Source: JAAYYM01 sp964483545 (GTDB lineage: Bacteria; Bacillota; Clostridia; Lachnospirales; Lachnospiraceae). Taken from it: 7,362 bases of DNA. The first letter of the stretch is position 1. Each line of letters begins with the position of its first letter. Location: positions 1 to 7,362 of the forward strand of contig CAZACC010000095.1 in assembly GCA_964483545.1 (NCBI GenBank), written 5' to 3'. Positions 1 to 7,049 of this stretch are shown here, in pieces. The notes beneath the pieces are model-generated. The model was given only the letters and a program-made list of their open reading frames with translations, was not told the origin of the DNA and searched no databases. A program made the translations under genes and the position numbers.

Positions 1-1011
1 ATTGCACAGGCATACTATGCAAAACAGCAGGGTCTTAAGGGTGTGACGACAGAGACAGGTGCCGGTCAGTGGGGAACAGCCCTTTCCATGGCCTGCTCTT
101 ATTTTGATTTGGACTGTCAGGTATACATGGTCAAGGTATCCTATGAACAGAAGCCCTTCCGTCGCGAGGTAATGCGTACTTATGGTGCCAGTGTGACGCC
201 GTCACCTTCAGAAACCACAGAGGTTGGCAAGAGAATCCTAGCTGCACATCCTGGAACATCAGGTTCACTCGGCTGTGCCATTTCAGAGGCAGTGGAAGTG
301 GCACTCGGTATGGAAGGCTACAGATATGTACTTGGGTCTGTATTATCTCAGGTGTTGGTACACCAGTCTGTAATCGGACTTGAGTCCAAGATTGCCATGG
401 ATAAATATGGGATTCATCCTGATGTAATCATCGGCTGCGCAGGCGGCGGCTCCAACCTTGGAGGTCTGATTTCACCGTTCATGGGTGAAAAACTTCGAGG
501 AGAGGCTGATTATCAGTTCATCGCTGTAGAACCTGCATCCTGTCCGAGCTTGACAAGAGGAAAATATGCATACGATTTCTGCGATACTGGTATGGTGTGT
601 CCTCTGGCAAAGATGTATACACTCGGCAGCGGTTTCATTCCCTCTGCAAATCATGCAGGCGGACTTCGTTACCACGGTATGAGCTCCATTCTGTCACAGC
701 TTTATGATGATGGATTAATGGAAGCTAGAAGCGTAGAACAGATAGAAGTATTCCAGGCTGCAGAGCAGTTTGCAAGAGTTGAAGGTATCCTTCCTGCACC
801 AGAGAGCGCACATGCCATCAAGGTTGCAATGGATGAAGCGATCAAGTGCAAGGAGACAGGAGAAGAGAAGACCATCCTCTTTGGCTTGACAGGCACAGGC
901 TACTTCGACATGGTTGCATACGAGAAATTCCATAACGGAGAGATGACAGATTATGTTCCGACAGACGCAGATCTGCAGGTCGGATTTGACGGATTACCAC
1001 ATCTGAGCTAA
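1..1011 (+). CDS. Tryptophan synthase beta chain-like protein, TrpB2 type (5' truncated)
   Basis: This is the C-terminal 336 residues of a PLP enzyme of the TrpB2 branch, which joins indole and L-serine to make tryptophan. The frame is open to base 1 and reads AQAYYAKQQGLKG before a TETGAGQWG motif. The Glu of that motif (codon 52-54) matches the catalytic Glu of the TrpB AETGAGQHG motif; W in place of H is typical of TrpB2. The GGGSN phosphate-binding loop for PLP is at 442-456. TrpB2 proteins are about 450 residues, so roughly 110-120 are missing. By homology the PLP lysine (SHKxN) lies just outside the window. The C-terminal motif reads LTGTGYFDM where many relatives have SGHGHFD. TrpB2 often occurs without a TrpA partner, and its physiological role (indole salvage or an alternative synthase) is not settled. 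The internal GTG at 43 is not the start. No trpA follows. Confidence 0.9.
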   Translation: MAQAYYAKQQGLKGVTTETGAGQWGTALSMACSYFDLDCQVYMVKVSYEQKPFRREVMRTYGASVTPSPSETTEVGKRILAAHPGTSGSLGCAISEAVEVALGMEGYRYVLGSVLSQVLVHQSVIGLESKIAMDKYGIHPDVIIGCAGGGSNLGGLISPFMGEKLRGEADYQFIAVEPASCPSLTRGKYAYDFCDTGMVCPLAKMYTLGSGFIPSANHAGGLRYHGMSSILSQLYDDGLMEARSVEQIEVFQAAEQFARVEGILPAPESAHAIKVAMDEAIKCKETGEEKTILFGLTGTGYFDMVAYEKFHNGEMTDYVPTDADLQVGFDGLPHLS

Positions 1012-1062
1012 ACAATACAACCGTCTCGAGGAGATATTAATTGCGATATTAGCATTCGGGAC

Positions 1063-1079
1063 GAATCTGTTCAAGATTC
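1063..1079. repeat. Short inverted repeat after the TrpB2 gene
   Basis: GAATCT and AGATTC form a perfect 6-bp inverted repeat around the 5-base loop GTTCA. It lies between the TrpB2 stop and the terminator hairpin. It could be a small hairpin in the 3' untranslated region or a chance palindrome. No U tract follows, so it is not a terminator by itself. Confidence 0.35.
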
Positions 1080-1089
1080 AGGCATGCAA

Positions 1090-1130
1090 AAAGGGCACCT
1101 CACTGGAGAGGTGTCCTTTCAAATTATTTT
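1090..1130 (+). terminator. Rho-independent terminator after the TrpB2 gene
   Basis: AAAGGGCACCTC (1090-1101) pairs with GAGGTGTCCTTT (1108-1119) over 12 bp with one G-T pair and a 6-base loop ACTGGA. A T-rich but interrupted tract (CAAATTATTTT) follows. The position about 80 bases past the stop codon fits the end of the TrpB2 transcript and separates it from the cyclase gene. The broken U tract makes its efficiency uncertain. Confidence 0.75.
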
Positions 1131-1156
1131 CGACGATAGTATTTCGTGAAAATTGA

Positions 1157-1186
1157 TTGAATCTCGGACACTAAGCGTGATACAAT
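1157..1186 (+). promoter_or_regulatory. Predicted sigma-A promoter for the diguanylate cyclase gene
   Basis: TTGAAT (1157-1162) is an acceptable -35 box. An 18-base spacer separates it from TACAAT (1181-1186), which is preceded by TGA to give an extended -10 element. Initiation would be near 1193 and give a leader of about 74 bases. The leader is AT-rich, and I saw no c-di-GMP riboswitch core in it. Confidence 0.5.
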
Positions 1187-1266
1187 CAAGGAGAAGTTTT
1201 CAAAAAGTGGGATATTCTTGATATTATAATGTCATTTATACAAGATTTGGGACGGAGGAAGTCGAA

Positions 1267-2940
1267 ATGAAGGATAAGCAGCATATATTATTGCTGGTGA
1301 TGGTGCTGCTGTTTACAGCAACATTGATATATGGTATGAACCGGTTCAAAGGTGAGAACTTTGGATTGTTCGAGACATCAACCTATGAAATGAGTACAGA
1401 CTGGTTCTTTGAGGATATCGAGGGTTATGAGATGCCAGTCACACTTCCGGTCAGTCTAACAGTCCCGTCAGATACGGAGTACAGTTACAGTACCTACATT
1501 CCGGAGGACTTCCCAGAGGGCATGTCAATTCTGTTCAGAACTTCACAGCAGTCTGTCAGGGTACTAGTGGACGGACATATCATTTATGAGAGAGGGCAGG
1601 ATCCGTCAAAGTATCCAGGAACCTTCCGCGGTAGTTCATGGAATACAGTGCTGATATCACAAAAGGATGCAGGTAAAAAATTGACACTGACACTGATGAG
1701 CCCATATCAGAATTTTTCTGGTACCCTTGGAGAAGTCAGATACGGATATAAATCAGCGTTATTGTATTATATCATCAAGCAGCAGATGGTTCAGTTGGTC
1801 TGCGCAACGATTATGATGTTCATAGGAATCATCTTATTTTTGTTCCATGTAGTTAAGGTCAGAGGTGGTTCTAGCAGTGTTCATATCATATATCTAGCCC
1901 TGTTTGCCGTCTTCTGTTCCCTTTATCTATTTGGCGAGAGTCGTATGCTGCAGTTTTTTGTATCGAATGAATTTCTGATCACCGCTCTGCCGTTTCTGAG
2001 TGAGACCTTATTTCCGATACCGCTGTTTATGTACATTAAGACAAGGTGGATGCCTCGGCATCAATGGATTGCTGTGATGTTCCAATGGGTGTTTGCGATT
2101 AACTTCCTGATTATACTTGCACTGCAGTTTATGGATATAGCAGATTTTTATGAGACAATGATTATATTTCATGTGTCCGCTGTGGCTGCTATGGTTACCA
2201 TTATTCTAGTGTCTGGTTTAGAGATTTTTAAATACAAAAATAGAGATTCCCTTATACTGGCACAGGCACTAGGTATTTTGATTCTGGGTAGTGCTGCAGG
2301 GATACTGCAGATATATCAGCAGTCATTTGCCAGAGTCGGTATCAGCTTGCAGATTGGTATTTTGGGGTTTGAGATTGTCATGGTTGTGGATGCAATCCAG
2401 AGCATCAATCGCGTAGAGGAACAGCTCCGGGAAAAGAGCTATTTTGAAAAGCTTGCATATATAGATGCACTAACGGGTGGGATGAACAGAAATGCATATA
2501 CGAACCGCATATTTGAGCTTTCCACGGGTGGAAAGCATAAAGCCATCTTGTATGCACTGTTCGATGTGAATGATCTAAAGATTATCAATGATACCTATGG
2601 ACATCCTGCAGGGGATGACGCAATCCGTAGGATTTACGGGTGTCTGATTAAGGCATTTGGCCAGTTGGGTGACTGTTATCGGATAGGTGGCGACGAATTT
2701 GCCATCATCATGGAAAATTGCACTGAAGAGGACTATGAGGTAGAAAAAAGGAGATTGGATCATGAGCTTGAACTGAATAATCGCGAAGTTGACTATCATC
2801 TCAGCATAGCAGGAGGTCACGCAGTAGCTGCCGTGGATGAAGAGTTGAGCTTTGAGTCGCTGATGAAGCAGGCAGATCAGATGCTGTACCAGAATAAACA
2901 TCATTATAAGCTCAAACATAAATGGAATTCATGGGAGTGA
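1267..2940 (+). CDS. Membrane diguanylate cyclase: extracellular beta domain, 7TM sensor, GGDEF
   Basis: The 557-residue protein is predicted to make c-di-GMP from two GTP at the inner face of the membrane. An N-terminal hydrophobic segment (7-24) precedes an extracellular region (about 28-165) with a beta-sandwich look (VRVLVDGHIIYERG), as in 7TMR-DISM sensors. Seven membrane segments follow (about 173-195, 204-222, 235-256, 266-287, 296-317, 327-348, 355-377), then a short charged linker. The GGDEF domain starts at DALTGGMNRNAY (400-411), has the metal and substrate motif FDVNDLKIINDTYGH (432-446) and an intact GGDEF signature (474-478). The RxxD inhibitory I-site is absent; the equivalent stretch reads QLGD. 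The ATG follows GGAGGA (1254-1259) at a 7-base spacing. No EAL or HD-GYP domain is present. gatC starts 5 bases after the stop, suggesting co-transcription. The signal sensed cannot be read from the sequence. Confidence 0.9.
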   Translation: MKDKQHILLLVMVLLFTATLIYGMNRFKGENFGLFETSTYEMSTDWFFEDIEGYEMPVTLPVSLTVPSDTEYSYSTYIPEDFPEGMSILFRTSQQSVRVLVDGHIIYERGQDPSKYPGTFRGSSWNTVLISQKDAGKKLTLTLMSPYQNFSGTLGEVRYGYKSALLYYIIKQQMVQLVCATIMMFIGIILFLFHVVKVRGGSSSVHIIYLALFAVFCSLYLFGESRMLQFFVSNEFLITALPFLSETLFPIPLFMYIKTRWMPRHQWIAVMFQWVFAINFLIILALQFMDIADFYETMIIFHVSAVAAMVTIILVSGLEIFKYKNRDSLILAQALGILILGSAAGILQIYQQSFARVGISLQIGILGFEIVMVVDAIQSINRVEEQLREKSYFEKLAYIDALTGGMNRNAYTNRIFELSTGGKHKAILYALFDVNDLKIINDTYGHPAGDDAIRRIYGCLIKAFGQLGDCYRIGGDEFAIIMENCTEEDYEVEKRRLDHELELNNREVDYHLSIAGGHAVAAVDEELSFESLMKQADQMLYQNKHHYKLKHKWNSWE

Positions 2941-2945
2941 GGGAT

Positions 2946-3236
2946 ATGAGGCACGTAATCACAGATGAAACAATTGAGCATATAGGTATTCTGGCTAAGC
3001 TGGAACTCACGGATGCACAAAAGGAACAGGCAAAGCAAGACATGGGGCACATGCTTGACTATATTGATCAGCTGAATGAGCTAGACACGACTGGGACAGA
3101 GCCAATGTCACATGTATGCGTAGCTTGTAATGTCTTTCGTGAGGATGTTATAACAAATACTGATATGCGAGATGAAATCCTGCAAAATGCGCCGCAGACA
3201 AAGAACGGACAATTCAAGGTGCCAGTAACGATTTGA
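2946..3236 (+). CDS. gatC: Aspartyl/glutamyl-tRNA(Asn/Gln) amidotransferase subunit C
   Basis: GatC is the small subunit that wraps around and stabilises the GatA-GatB interface. From ATG 2946 the product has 96 residues, the usual family length. It shows the N-terminal helix with ITDETIEHIGILAKLEL, the DYIDQLNELDTTGTEPMSHV region and the FREDV segment typical of GatC. An in-frame ATG at 2922 would add eight residues inside the cyclase coding region and has no family support. ATG 2946 has GGGAG at 2933-2937 at an 8-base spacing, supplied by the last codons of the cyclase, so translational coupling to that gene is plausible. gatA starts 20 bases downstream of the stop. Only GatA and GatB carry catalytic sites. 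Confidence 0.93.
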   Translation: MRHVITDETIEHIGILAKLELTDAQKEQAKQDMGHMLDYIDQLNELDTTGTEPMSHVCVACNVFREDVITNTDMRDEILQNAPQTKNGQFKVPVTI

Positions 3237-3256
3237 CAGGCAACGGAGACGTCATT

Positions 3257-4750
3257 ATGGAGATACAGACACTCACGGCTATTCAGCTTGGTGAGAAAAT
3301 AAAACAGCATGAATTAACGGTAGTCGAAGCAGTTCGTTACTACCTCAATCGCATAGAGGAACTGGAGCCAGTCTATCATGCTTTGCTCACTGTAGATACG
3401 GAGGTGGCTCTGCAACGTGCGGTCGAGGTACAGCATCAGATTGATGCAGGTAGGCTGACAGGACCGTTAGCAGGGGTGCCAATGGTTATCAAAGATAATT
3501 TATGTGTTGATGGTATGCGGACGACCTGCGGTTCTAAAATGCTAGAGCATTTTACTCCGACCTATACAGCAGAGGCAGGTAGGAATCTGGAGAGAGCTGG
3601 CGTTGTAATCTTAGGCAAGGCCAATATGGATGAGTTCGCTATGGGTTCTACCACTGAGACTTCCTATTACGGAGCAACAAAGAATCCCTACGATGAAGAA
3701 CGTGTTCCTGGCGGCTCCTCAGGCGGCAGCTGTGCGGCAGTTGCCCTCGGTGAATGCGCTTTTGCGCTTGGCTCTGATACTGGAGGTTCTATCAGACAGC
3801 CCAGTGCATTCTGTGGGGTGGTCGGTCTGAAACCGACCTACGGAACTGTTTCCAGATATGGTCTGGTCGCATATGGTTCTTCGCTAGACCAGATAGGTCC
3901 CGTCACACATGATGTGGCAGACTGTGCAGCAGTTTTGGAAGCAATCACTTCTTATGATCCCAAGGATTCCAACTCTGTGAAAAGAGACGATATTGATTTT
4001 ACCGCTGCCCTTAGGAATGATGGCAGAGGGATGCGTATTGGTATCCCACGCGATTATTTAGCAGACAGTCTCGACGGAGAAATCAAAGAAGCCATTCTTG
4101 CAGCTGCAGAGTTGTATGAATCATTAGGGGCATACGTAGAGGAATTTGATATTGGACTCACAGAGTATGCGATTCCAGCTTATTATGTGATTGCATCAGC
4201 TGAGGCTAGTTCAAATCTTGCACGATTCGACGGTGTCAAGTACGGATACCGGACTAATGAATACGAAGCTTTGCATTCCATGTATAAAAAGACACGCTCG
4301 GAGGGCTTTGGAGAGGAAGCAAAGCGTAGGATTATGCTTGGTTCCTTTGTGCTTAGTTCAGGCTATTATGATGCTTATTATTTGAAAGCGCTGCGAACCA
4401 GGGCATTGATCAAGAAGGCATTTGATCAGGCATTTGAACGGTATGATTTGATTCTCGGACCAACAGCTCCAACGATAGCTCCACGACTCGGAGAATCACT
4501 GATTGATTCAATCAAGATGTATCTGGGAGACATTTACACCGTATCTGCGAATCTTGCAGGATTACCCGCTATGAGTATTCCATGCGGCCTGAGCCAAGAA
4601 GGACTTCCAATCGGACTGCAGTTGATTGGCAACAGTTTTGAAGAAAAGAAAATGCTCCAGGCAGCTTATACATTTGAACAGGCTTTTGGTCCAATCAAAC
4701 AGGCACCAGCAATAGCGAGGACTTCGACCAAGGGGGTGGATCCAGCATGA
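3257..4750 (+). CDS. gatA: Aspartyl/glutamyl-tRNA(Asn/Gln) amidotransferase subunit A
   Basis: GatA is the amidase-signature subunit. It hydrolyses glutamine and sends ammonia to GatB for amidation of Glu-tRNA(Gln) and/or Asp-tRNA(Asn). From ATG 3257 the product is 497 residues. With this start the Ser-cis-Ser-Lys triad falls at Lys79 (MVIKDNL), Ser154 (PGGSSGGS) and Ser178 (GSDTGGS), the numbering known from Staphylococcus aureus GatA, which supports this start. The frame also opens at TTG 3233, overlapping the gatC stop, but GGAGA (3245-3249) sits 7 bases before ATG 3257 and the family N-terminus (EIQTLTAIQL) fits that start. The C-terminal GLQLIGNSFEE region is intact. The stop overlaps the gatB start as ATGA, so gatA and gatB are probably translationally coupled. 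No truncation or missing catalytic residue was seen. Confidence 0.97.
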   Translation: MEIQTLTAIQLGEKIKQHELTVVEAVRYYLNRIEELEPVYHALLTVDTEVALQRAVEVQHQIDAGRLTGPLAGVPMVIKDNLCVDGMRTTCGSKMLEHFTPTYTAEAGRNLERAGVVILGKANMDEFAMGSTTETSYYGATKNPYDEERVPGGSSGGSCAAVALGECAFALGSDTGGSIRQPSAFCGVVGLKPTYGTVSRYGLVAYGSSLDQIGPVTHDVADCAAVLEAITSYDPKDSNSVKRDDIDFTAALRNDGRGMRIGIPRDYLADSLDGEIKEAILAAAELYESLGAYVEEFDIGLTEYAIPAYYVIASAEASSNLARFDGVKYGYRTNEYEALHSMYKKTRSEGFGEEAKRRIMLGSFVLSSGYYDAYYLKALRTRALIKKAFDQAFERYDLILGPTAPTIAPRLGESLIDSIKMYLGDIYTVSANLAGLPAMSIPCGLSQEGLPIGLQLIGNSFEEKKMLQAAYTFEQAFGPIKQAPAIARTSTKGVDPA

Positions 4751-6177
4751 GTAAGCAATATATGACTGTGATCGGTCTGGAGGTGCATGTAGAGCTAGCG
4801 ACGAATACGAAGATTTTCTGCGGATGCGCTACACAGTTCGGTAGTGAACCTAATACACATACATGCCCTGTATGTACGGGAATGCCGGGTTCTTTGCCAG
4901 TTTTAAATAAAAAGGTGGTGGAATACGCAGTGGCTGTTGGTCTTGCAACAAACTGCATGATTACGCAGTACAGCAAATTTGATCGGAAGAACTACTTTTA
5001 TCCAGACAATCCGCAGGGCTATCAAATATCTCAGCTGTATTTGCCAGTTTGCCGTAATGGACGTGTGGAGATTGAAACGAAAAACGGGAAAAAGGATATC
5101 AGAATCCTCGAGATCCATATGGAGGAGGATGCTGGGAAACTGATTCATGATGAATCGGACGAAACTTCTTTGGTGGATTATAACCGCTCGGGCGTTCCAC
5201 TGATTGAAATCGTATCCGAGCCAGATATGAGAAACACTGAGGAAGTCATTGCGTATCTGGAGAAGCTACGCCTGATCATCCGGTATCTAGGAGCCTCAGA
5301 CTGCAAGCTACAGGAAGGATCCATGCGCGTGGATGTAAATCTGTCGATATGTGAGGCTGGTTCTACCGAGTTTGGCACGAGAACAGAGATGAAAAATCTG
5401 AATTCTTTTAAGGCGATTGCGCATGCCATTGAGGGAGAACGAGCGCGTCAAATCAAATTGATGGAAGGTGGAAAGACAGTTATTCAGGAAACAAGACGTT
5501 GGGATGATCGTAAGGAGTGTTCCTATGCGATGCGATCCAAAGAGGATGCACAGGACTACCGATACTTCCCAGAGCCAGATTTGGTGCCACTGATCATCAG
5601 TGATGAGTGGCTGGATGAGATTAGAGAAAAGCAGCCAGAGCTGCGAGACGAAAAGAGAATTCGTTATAAAGAAGAATATGACCTACCAGATTATGATATT
5701 GATATCATTACCGAAAGCAAGCATATGGCAGATATTTTTGAGACCACTACGGCCATCTGTCATTCTCCTAAAAAGGTATCGAACTGGCTGATGGGAGAGA
5801 CCTTGCGTCTGTTGAAGGAGCACGGAGAAGATCCAGAGGACATTCGTTTTTCATCGGAGAATCTTGCAAAGCTGATACAGCTGACGGATCAGAATGTAAT
5901 CAACTTCACCACTGCTAAGGAAATCTTTGAGGTCATGTATACAGAGAATATTGACCCAGAACAGTATGCAGCTGAGCATAATCTGGCGGTTGTCAGTGAT
6001 GCAGATACCCTTAGGACAGTGCTCAAGCAGGTCATAGCAGACAATCCGCAGTCCATAGCAGACTATAAAGGCGGAAAGGAACGGGCAATCGGATTTCTAG
6101 TCGGTCAGACGATGAAGGCGATGAAAGGGAAAGCCGACCCCGGAATGGTCAATCAATTCCTAAAAGAATTTCTGTGA
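4747..6177 (+). CDS. gatB: Aspartyl/glutamyl-tRNA(Asn/Gln) amidotransferase subunit B
   Basis: GatB binds the misacylated tRNA, activates the side-chain carboxylate with ATP and amidates it with ammonia from GatA. The 476-residue product is of normal length. Family motifs in order are IGLEVHVEL (9-17), YPDNPQGYQISQ, EEDAGKLIHD, DYNRSGVPLIEIVSEPD, EGSMRVDVN, GTRTEMKNLNSF and DYRYFPEPDL. The C-terminal part is the helical and YqeY-like tRNA-binding tail, ending KADPGMVNQFLKEFL. Four cysteines, C25, C27, C40 and C43 (CxC then CxxC), fit the zinc site seen in some GatB proteins and absent from others. The start overlaps the gatA stop; a strong G-rich site (AGGGGGTGG, 4731-4739) lies 7 bases upstream. 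Whether the enzyme serves tRNA(Gln), tRNA(Asn) or both depends on which synthetases the genome encodes. Confidence 0.97.
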   Translation: MSKQYMTVIGLEVHVELATNTKIFCGCATQFGSEPNTHTCPVCTGMPGSLPVLNKKVVEYAVAVGLATNCMITQYSKFDRKNYFYPDNPQGYQISQLYLPVCRNGRVEIETKNGKKDIRILEIHMEEDAGKLIHDESDETSLVDYNRSGVPLIEIVSEPDMRNTEEVIAYLEKLRLIIRYLGASDCKLQEGSMRVDVNLSICEAGSTEFGTRTEMKNLNSFKAIAHAIEGERARQIKLMEGGKTVIQETRRWDDRKECSYAMRSKEDAQDYRYFPEPDLVPLIISDEWLDEIREKQPELRDEKRIRYKEEYDLPDYDIDIITESKHMADIFETTTAICHSPKKVSNWLMGETLRLLKEHGEDPEDIRFSSENLAKLIQLTDQNVINFTTAKEIFEVMYTENIDPEQYAAEHNLAVVSDADTLRTVLKQVIADNPQSIADYKGGKERAIGFLVGQTMKAMKGKADPGMVNQFLKEFL

Positions 6178-6235
6178 TATTAATCGCGAAAATATAGTAT
6201 TTACTGGAAAATAATGTGTCAAAATAGATGATTAC

Positions 6236-6250
6236 GTGGTTGACAACCAC
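6236..6250. repeat. Perfect 15-bp palindrome over the tRNA-Trp -35 box
   Basis: GTGGTTG (6236-6242) and CAACCAC (6244-6250) are exact inverted repeats around one central A. The palindrome contains the whole -35 hexamer TTGACA. It has the shape of a repressor site, but no regulator is known for it and a chance origin is possible. It is not a gatB terminator, because the one-base loop and lack of a U tract rule that out. Confidence 0.5.
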
Positions 6251-6268
6251 CAGCAACTATGATATAAA
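6240..6268 (+). promoter_or_regulatory. Strong sigma-A promoter for tRNA-Trp
   Basis: A consensus -35 TTGACA (6240-6245) is separated by exactly 17 bases from TATAAA (6263-6268). A TGA just before the -10 gives an extended -10 element. Transcription should begin near 6275 and give a leader of about 25 bases for removal by RNase P. The leader holds a small hairpin, GGTCA (6277-6281) with TGACC (6286-6290). Confidence 0.82.
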
Positions 6269-6299
6269 TATTAAGCGGTCAAAAATGACCCGTTTATTT

Positions 6300-6370
6300 A
6301 GGGGATTGGTCAAGTGGTATGACAAGGGTCTCCAAAACCTTTAGTGGGAGTTCGATTCTCTCATCCCCTG
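6300..6370 (+). tRNA. tRNA-Trp (anticodon CCA)
   Basis: A complete 71-base cloverleaf can be drawn by hand. The acceptor arms AGGGGAT (6300-6306) and ATCCCCT (6363-6369) pair perfectly over 7 bp. The D stem is GTCA/TGAC. The anticodon stem AGGGT/ACCTT contains one G-T pair, and the loop CTCCAAA places anticodon CCA at 6332-6334, reading UGG. The T arm is GGGAG-TTCGATT-CTCTC with one G-T pair. The variable loop appears to be 4 bases. G73 is the discriminator usual for bacterial tRNA-Trp. The 3' CCA is not encoded (TCT follows), so a CCA-adding enzyme is required. In many Firmicutes this gene lies near secE-nusG, but not here. Confidence 0.95.
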
Positions 6371-6477
6371 TCTAAAAACCGCATAGAATGGGTGTTTTCG
6401 GCACCGAGTATGTAAAAGGTAATCGTTCAGGTAATTGAACATACATTTGCAGAAAGGGGAAAGCTCGCAACAACCAC
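6371..6477 (+). ncRNA. Structured trailer between tRNA-Trp and its terminator; possible small RNA
   Basis: These 107 bases lie between the tRNA 3' end and the terminator stem and carry no convincing gene. They contain three local inverted repeats: GGTGT/GCACC (6391-6395, 6401-6405) around TTTCG, GTTCA/TGAAC (6425-6429, 6436-6440), and GTATGT/ACATAC (6408-6413, 6439-6444), which shares two bases with the second. A weaker TTGC/GCAA pair lies at 6447-6450 and 6467-6470. I do not recognise 4.5S, 6S, T-box or a second tRNA. It is either a processed trailer or an unrecognised small RNA. Confidence 0.3.
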
Positions 6478-6507
6478 AAAACACAGCTTAGGCTGTGTTT
6501 TTGTTTT
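6478..6507 (+). terminator. Rho-independent terminator of the tRNA-Trp unit
   Basis: AAAACACAGC (6478-6487) pairs perfectly with GCTGTGTTTT (6492-6501) around the tetraloop TTAG, followed by TTGTTTT. It ends the tRNA transcript and any read-through from gatB. In the opposite direction the hairpin is followed by TTTTGTGG, so it may also stop the convergent hicAB transcript, less efficiently. Bases 6508-6620, between this terminator and hicB, hold nothing I can identify. Confidence 0.88.
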
Positions 6508-6620
6508 CGGCGAAAATCTTGTCACTATTCCATCAAAATTTAATAGAGAGCATTTCCTAACGATTACAGCAACCTGTTCATATAATCATTCCTTAGAAAT
6601 AGCGACCTGTGTTATAAAAA

Positions 6621-7016
6621 TTACTTCTGTGTCATTACAAGCAGAGCATCCTGAAGTACTTTGGAGAAGTTGACATGATTCTTTTCGCCATAAGCATTCA
6701 GCCATGCAGGAATGGTAATGTTCTTTCTAACAGCACTTTTACCATATTGCTCCGCATAGGAGTCCATATCCAGGACAAGAAGATTAACAAAGGATCCATC
6801 ATCTACTGAAATACTATTAAAATCAGTAGGTGCCGGAATATCATTACCATCCTCAAGTTCTCCAAGAATCCAGCCGCAGGCGGCATCCGTTCCCATGCTG
6901 ATGGAATCAACGAGACTGTCACCTTCAGAAATACATCCAGGAAGATCGGGGACAGTTACGGTATAACCTTCTTTTTCAATACATGGAGTAAAAACTGCGG
7001 GATAAACTAATTTCAT
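6621..7016 (-). CDS. hicB: HicB family antitoxin with ribbon-helix-helix domain
   Basis: The 131-residue protein is the predicted antitoxin that binds and neutralises HicA and represses the operon. The N-terminal part (about 1-60) has the HicB partial RNase H-like fold, with MKLVYPAVFTP and the diagnostic VPDLPGCISEGDS segment (22-34). The C-terminal part (about 96-127) reads VRKNITIPAWLNAY then NFSKVLQDAL, a ribbon-helix-helix DNA-binding domain. The start is ATG at 7016, preceded by AGAGGTG (7023-7029) at a 6-base spacing. A GTG at 7025 lies inside that binding site and is unlikely. The gene follows hicA by 38 bases. Its likely targets are the paired palindromes upstream of hicA. Confidence 0.92.
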   Translation of the reverse strand: MKLVYPAVFTPCIEKEGYTVTVPDLPGCISEGDSLVDSISMGTDAACGWILGELEDGNDIPAPTDFNSISVDDGSFVNLLVLDMDSYAEQYGKSAVRKNITIPAWLNAYGEKNHVNFSKVLQDALLVMTQK

Positions 7017-7049
7017 AATACGCACCTCTTTCTATAGTGGTGAGTGAGA

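Noticed and set aside
1033..1051. Direct repeat GATATTA, two copies 12 bases apart, after the TrpB2 gene
   Set aside because: Short and AT-rich, with no link to a promoter or gene; expected by chance.
1225..1230. Perfect TATAAT close to the cyclase gene
   Set aside because: No acceptable -35 at 16-18 bases and no TGn extension. The TTGAAT/TGATACAAT pair upstream is better supported, though a weak second promoter cannot be excluded.
1187..1266. Possible c-di-GMP riboswitch in the cyclase leader
   Set aside because: The leader lacks the conserved GEMM core and paired stems; it is plain AT-rich sequence.
2922..2945. Upstream ATG giving an eight-residue longer GatC
   Set aside because: It overlaps the cyclase end and does not match the GatC N-terminus; ATG 2946 has a well-placed ribosome binding site.
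4695..4976. Antisense open frame over the gatA-gatB junction, and similar ones elsewhere
   Set aside because: They lie opposite strongly conserved genes, have no recognisable domains, and are expected shadows.
1..6370. A tryptophan theme linking TrpB2 and tRNA-Trp across the window
   Set aside because: They are separated by 5 kb and by unrelated genes with their own promoter and a terminator; I saw no T-box or shared site, so coincidence is the simpler view.
6388..6438. A 16-codon open frame starting ATG GGT in the tRNA trailer
   Set aside because: No ribosome binding site lies upstream, it is very short, and it sits in a region with RNA secondary structure.
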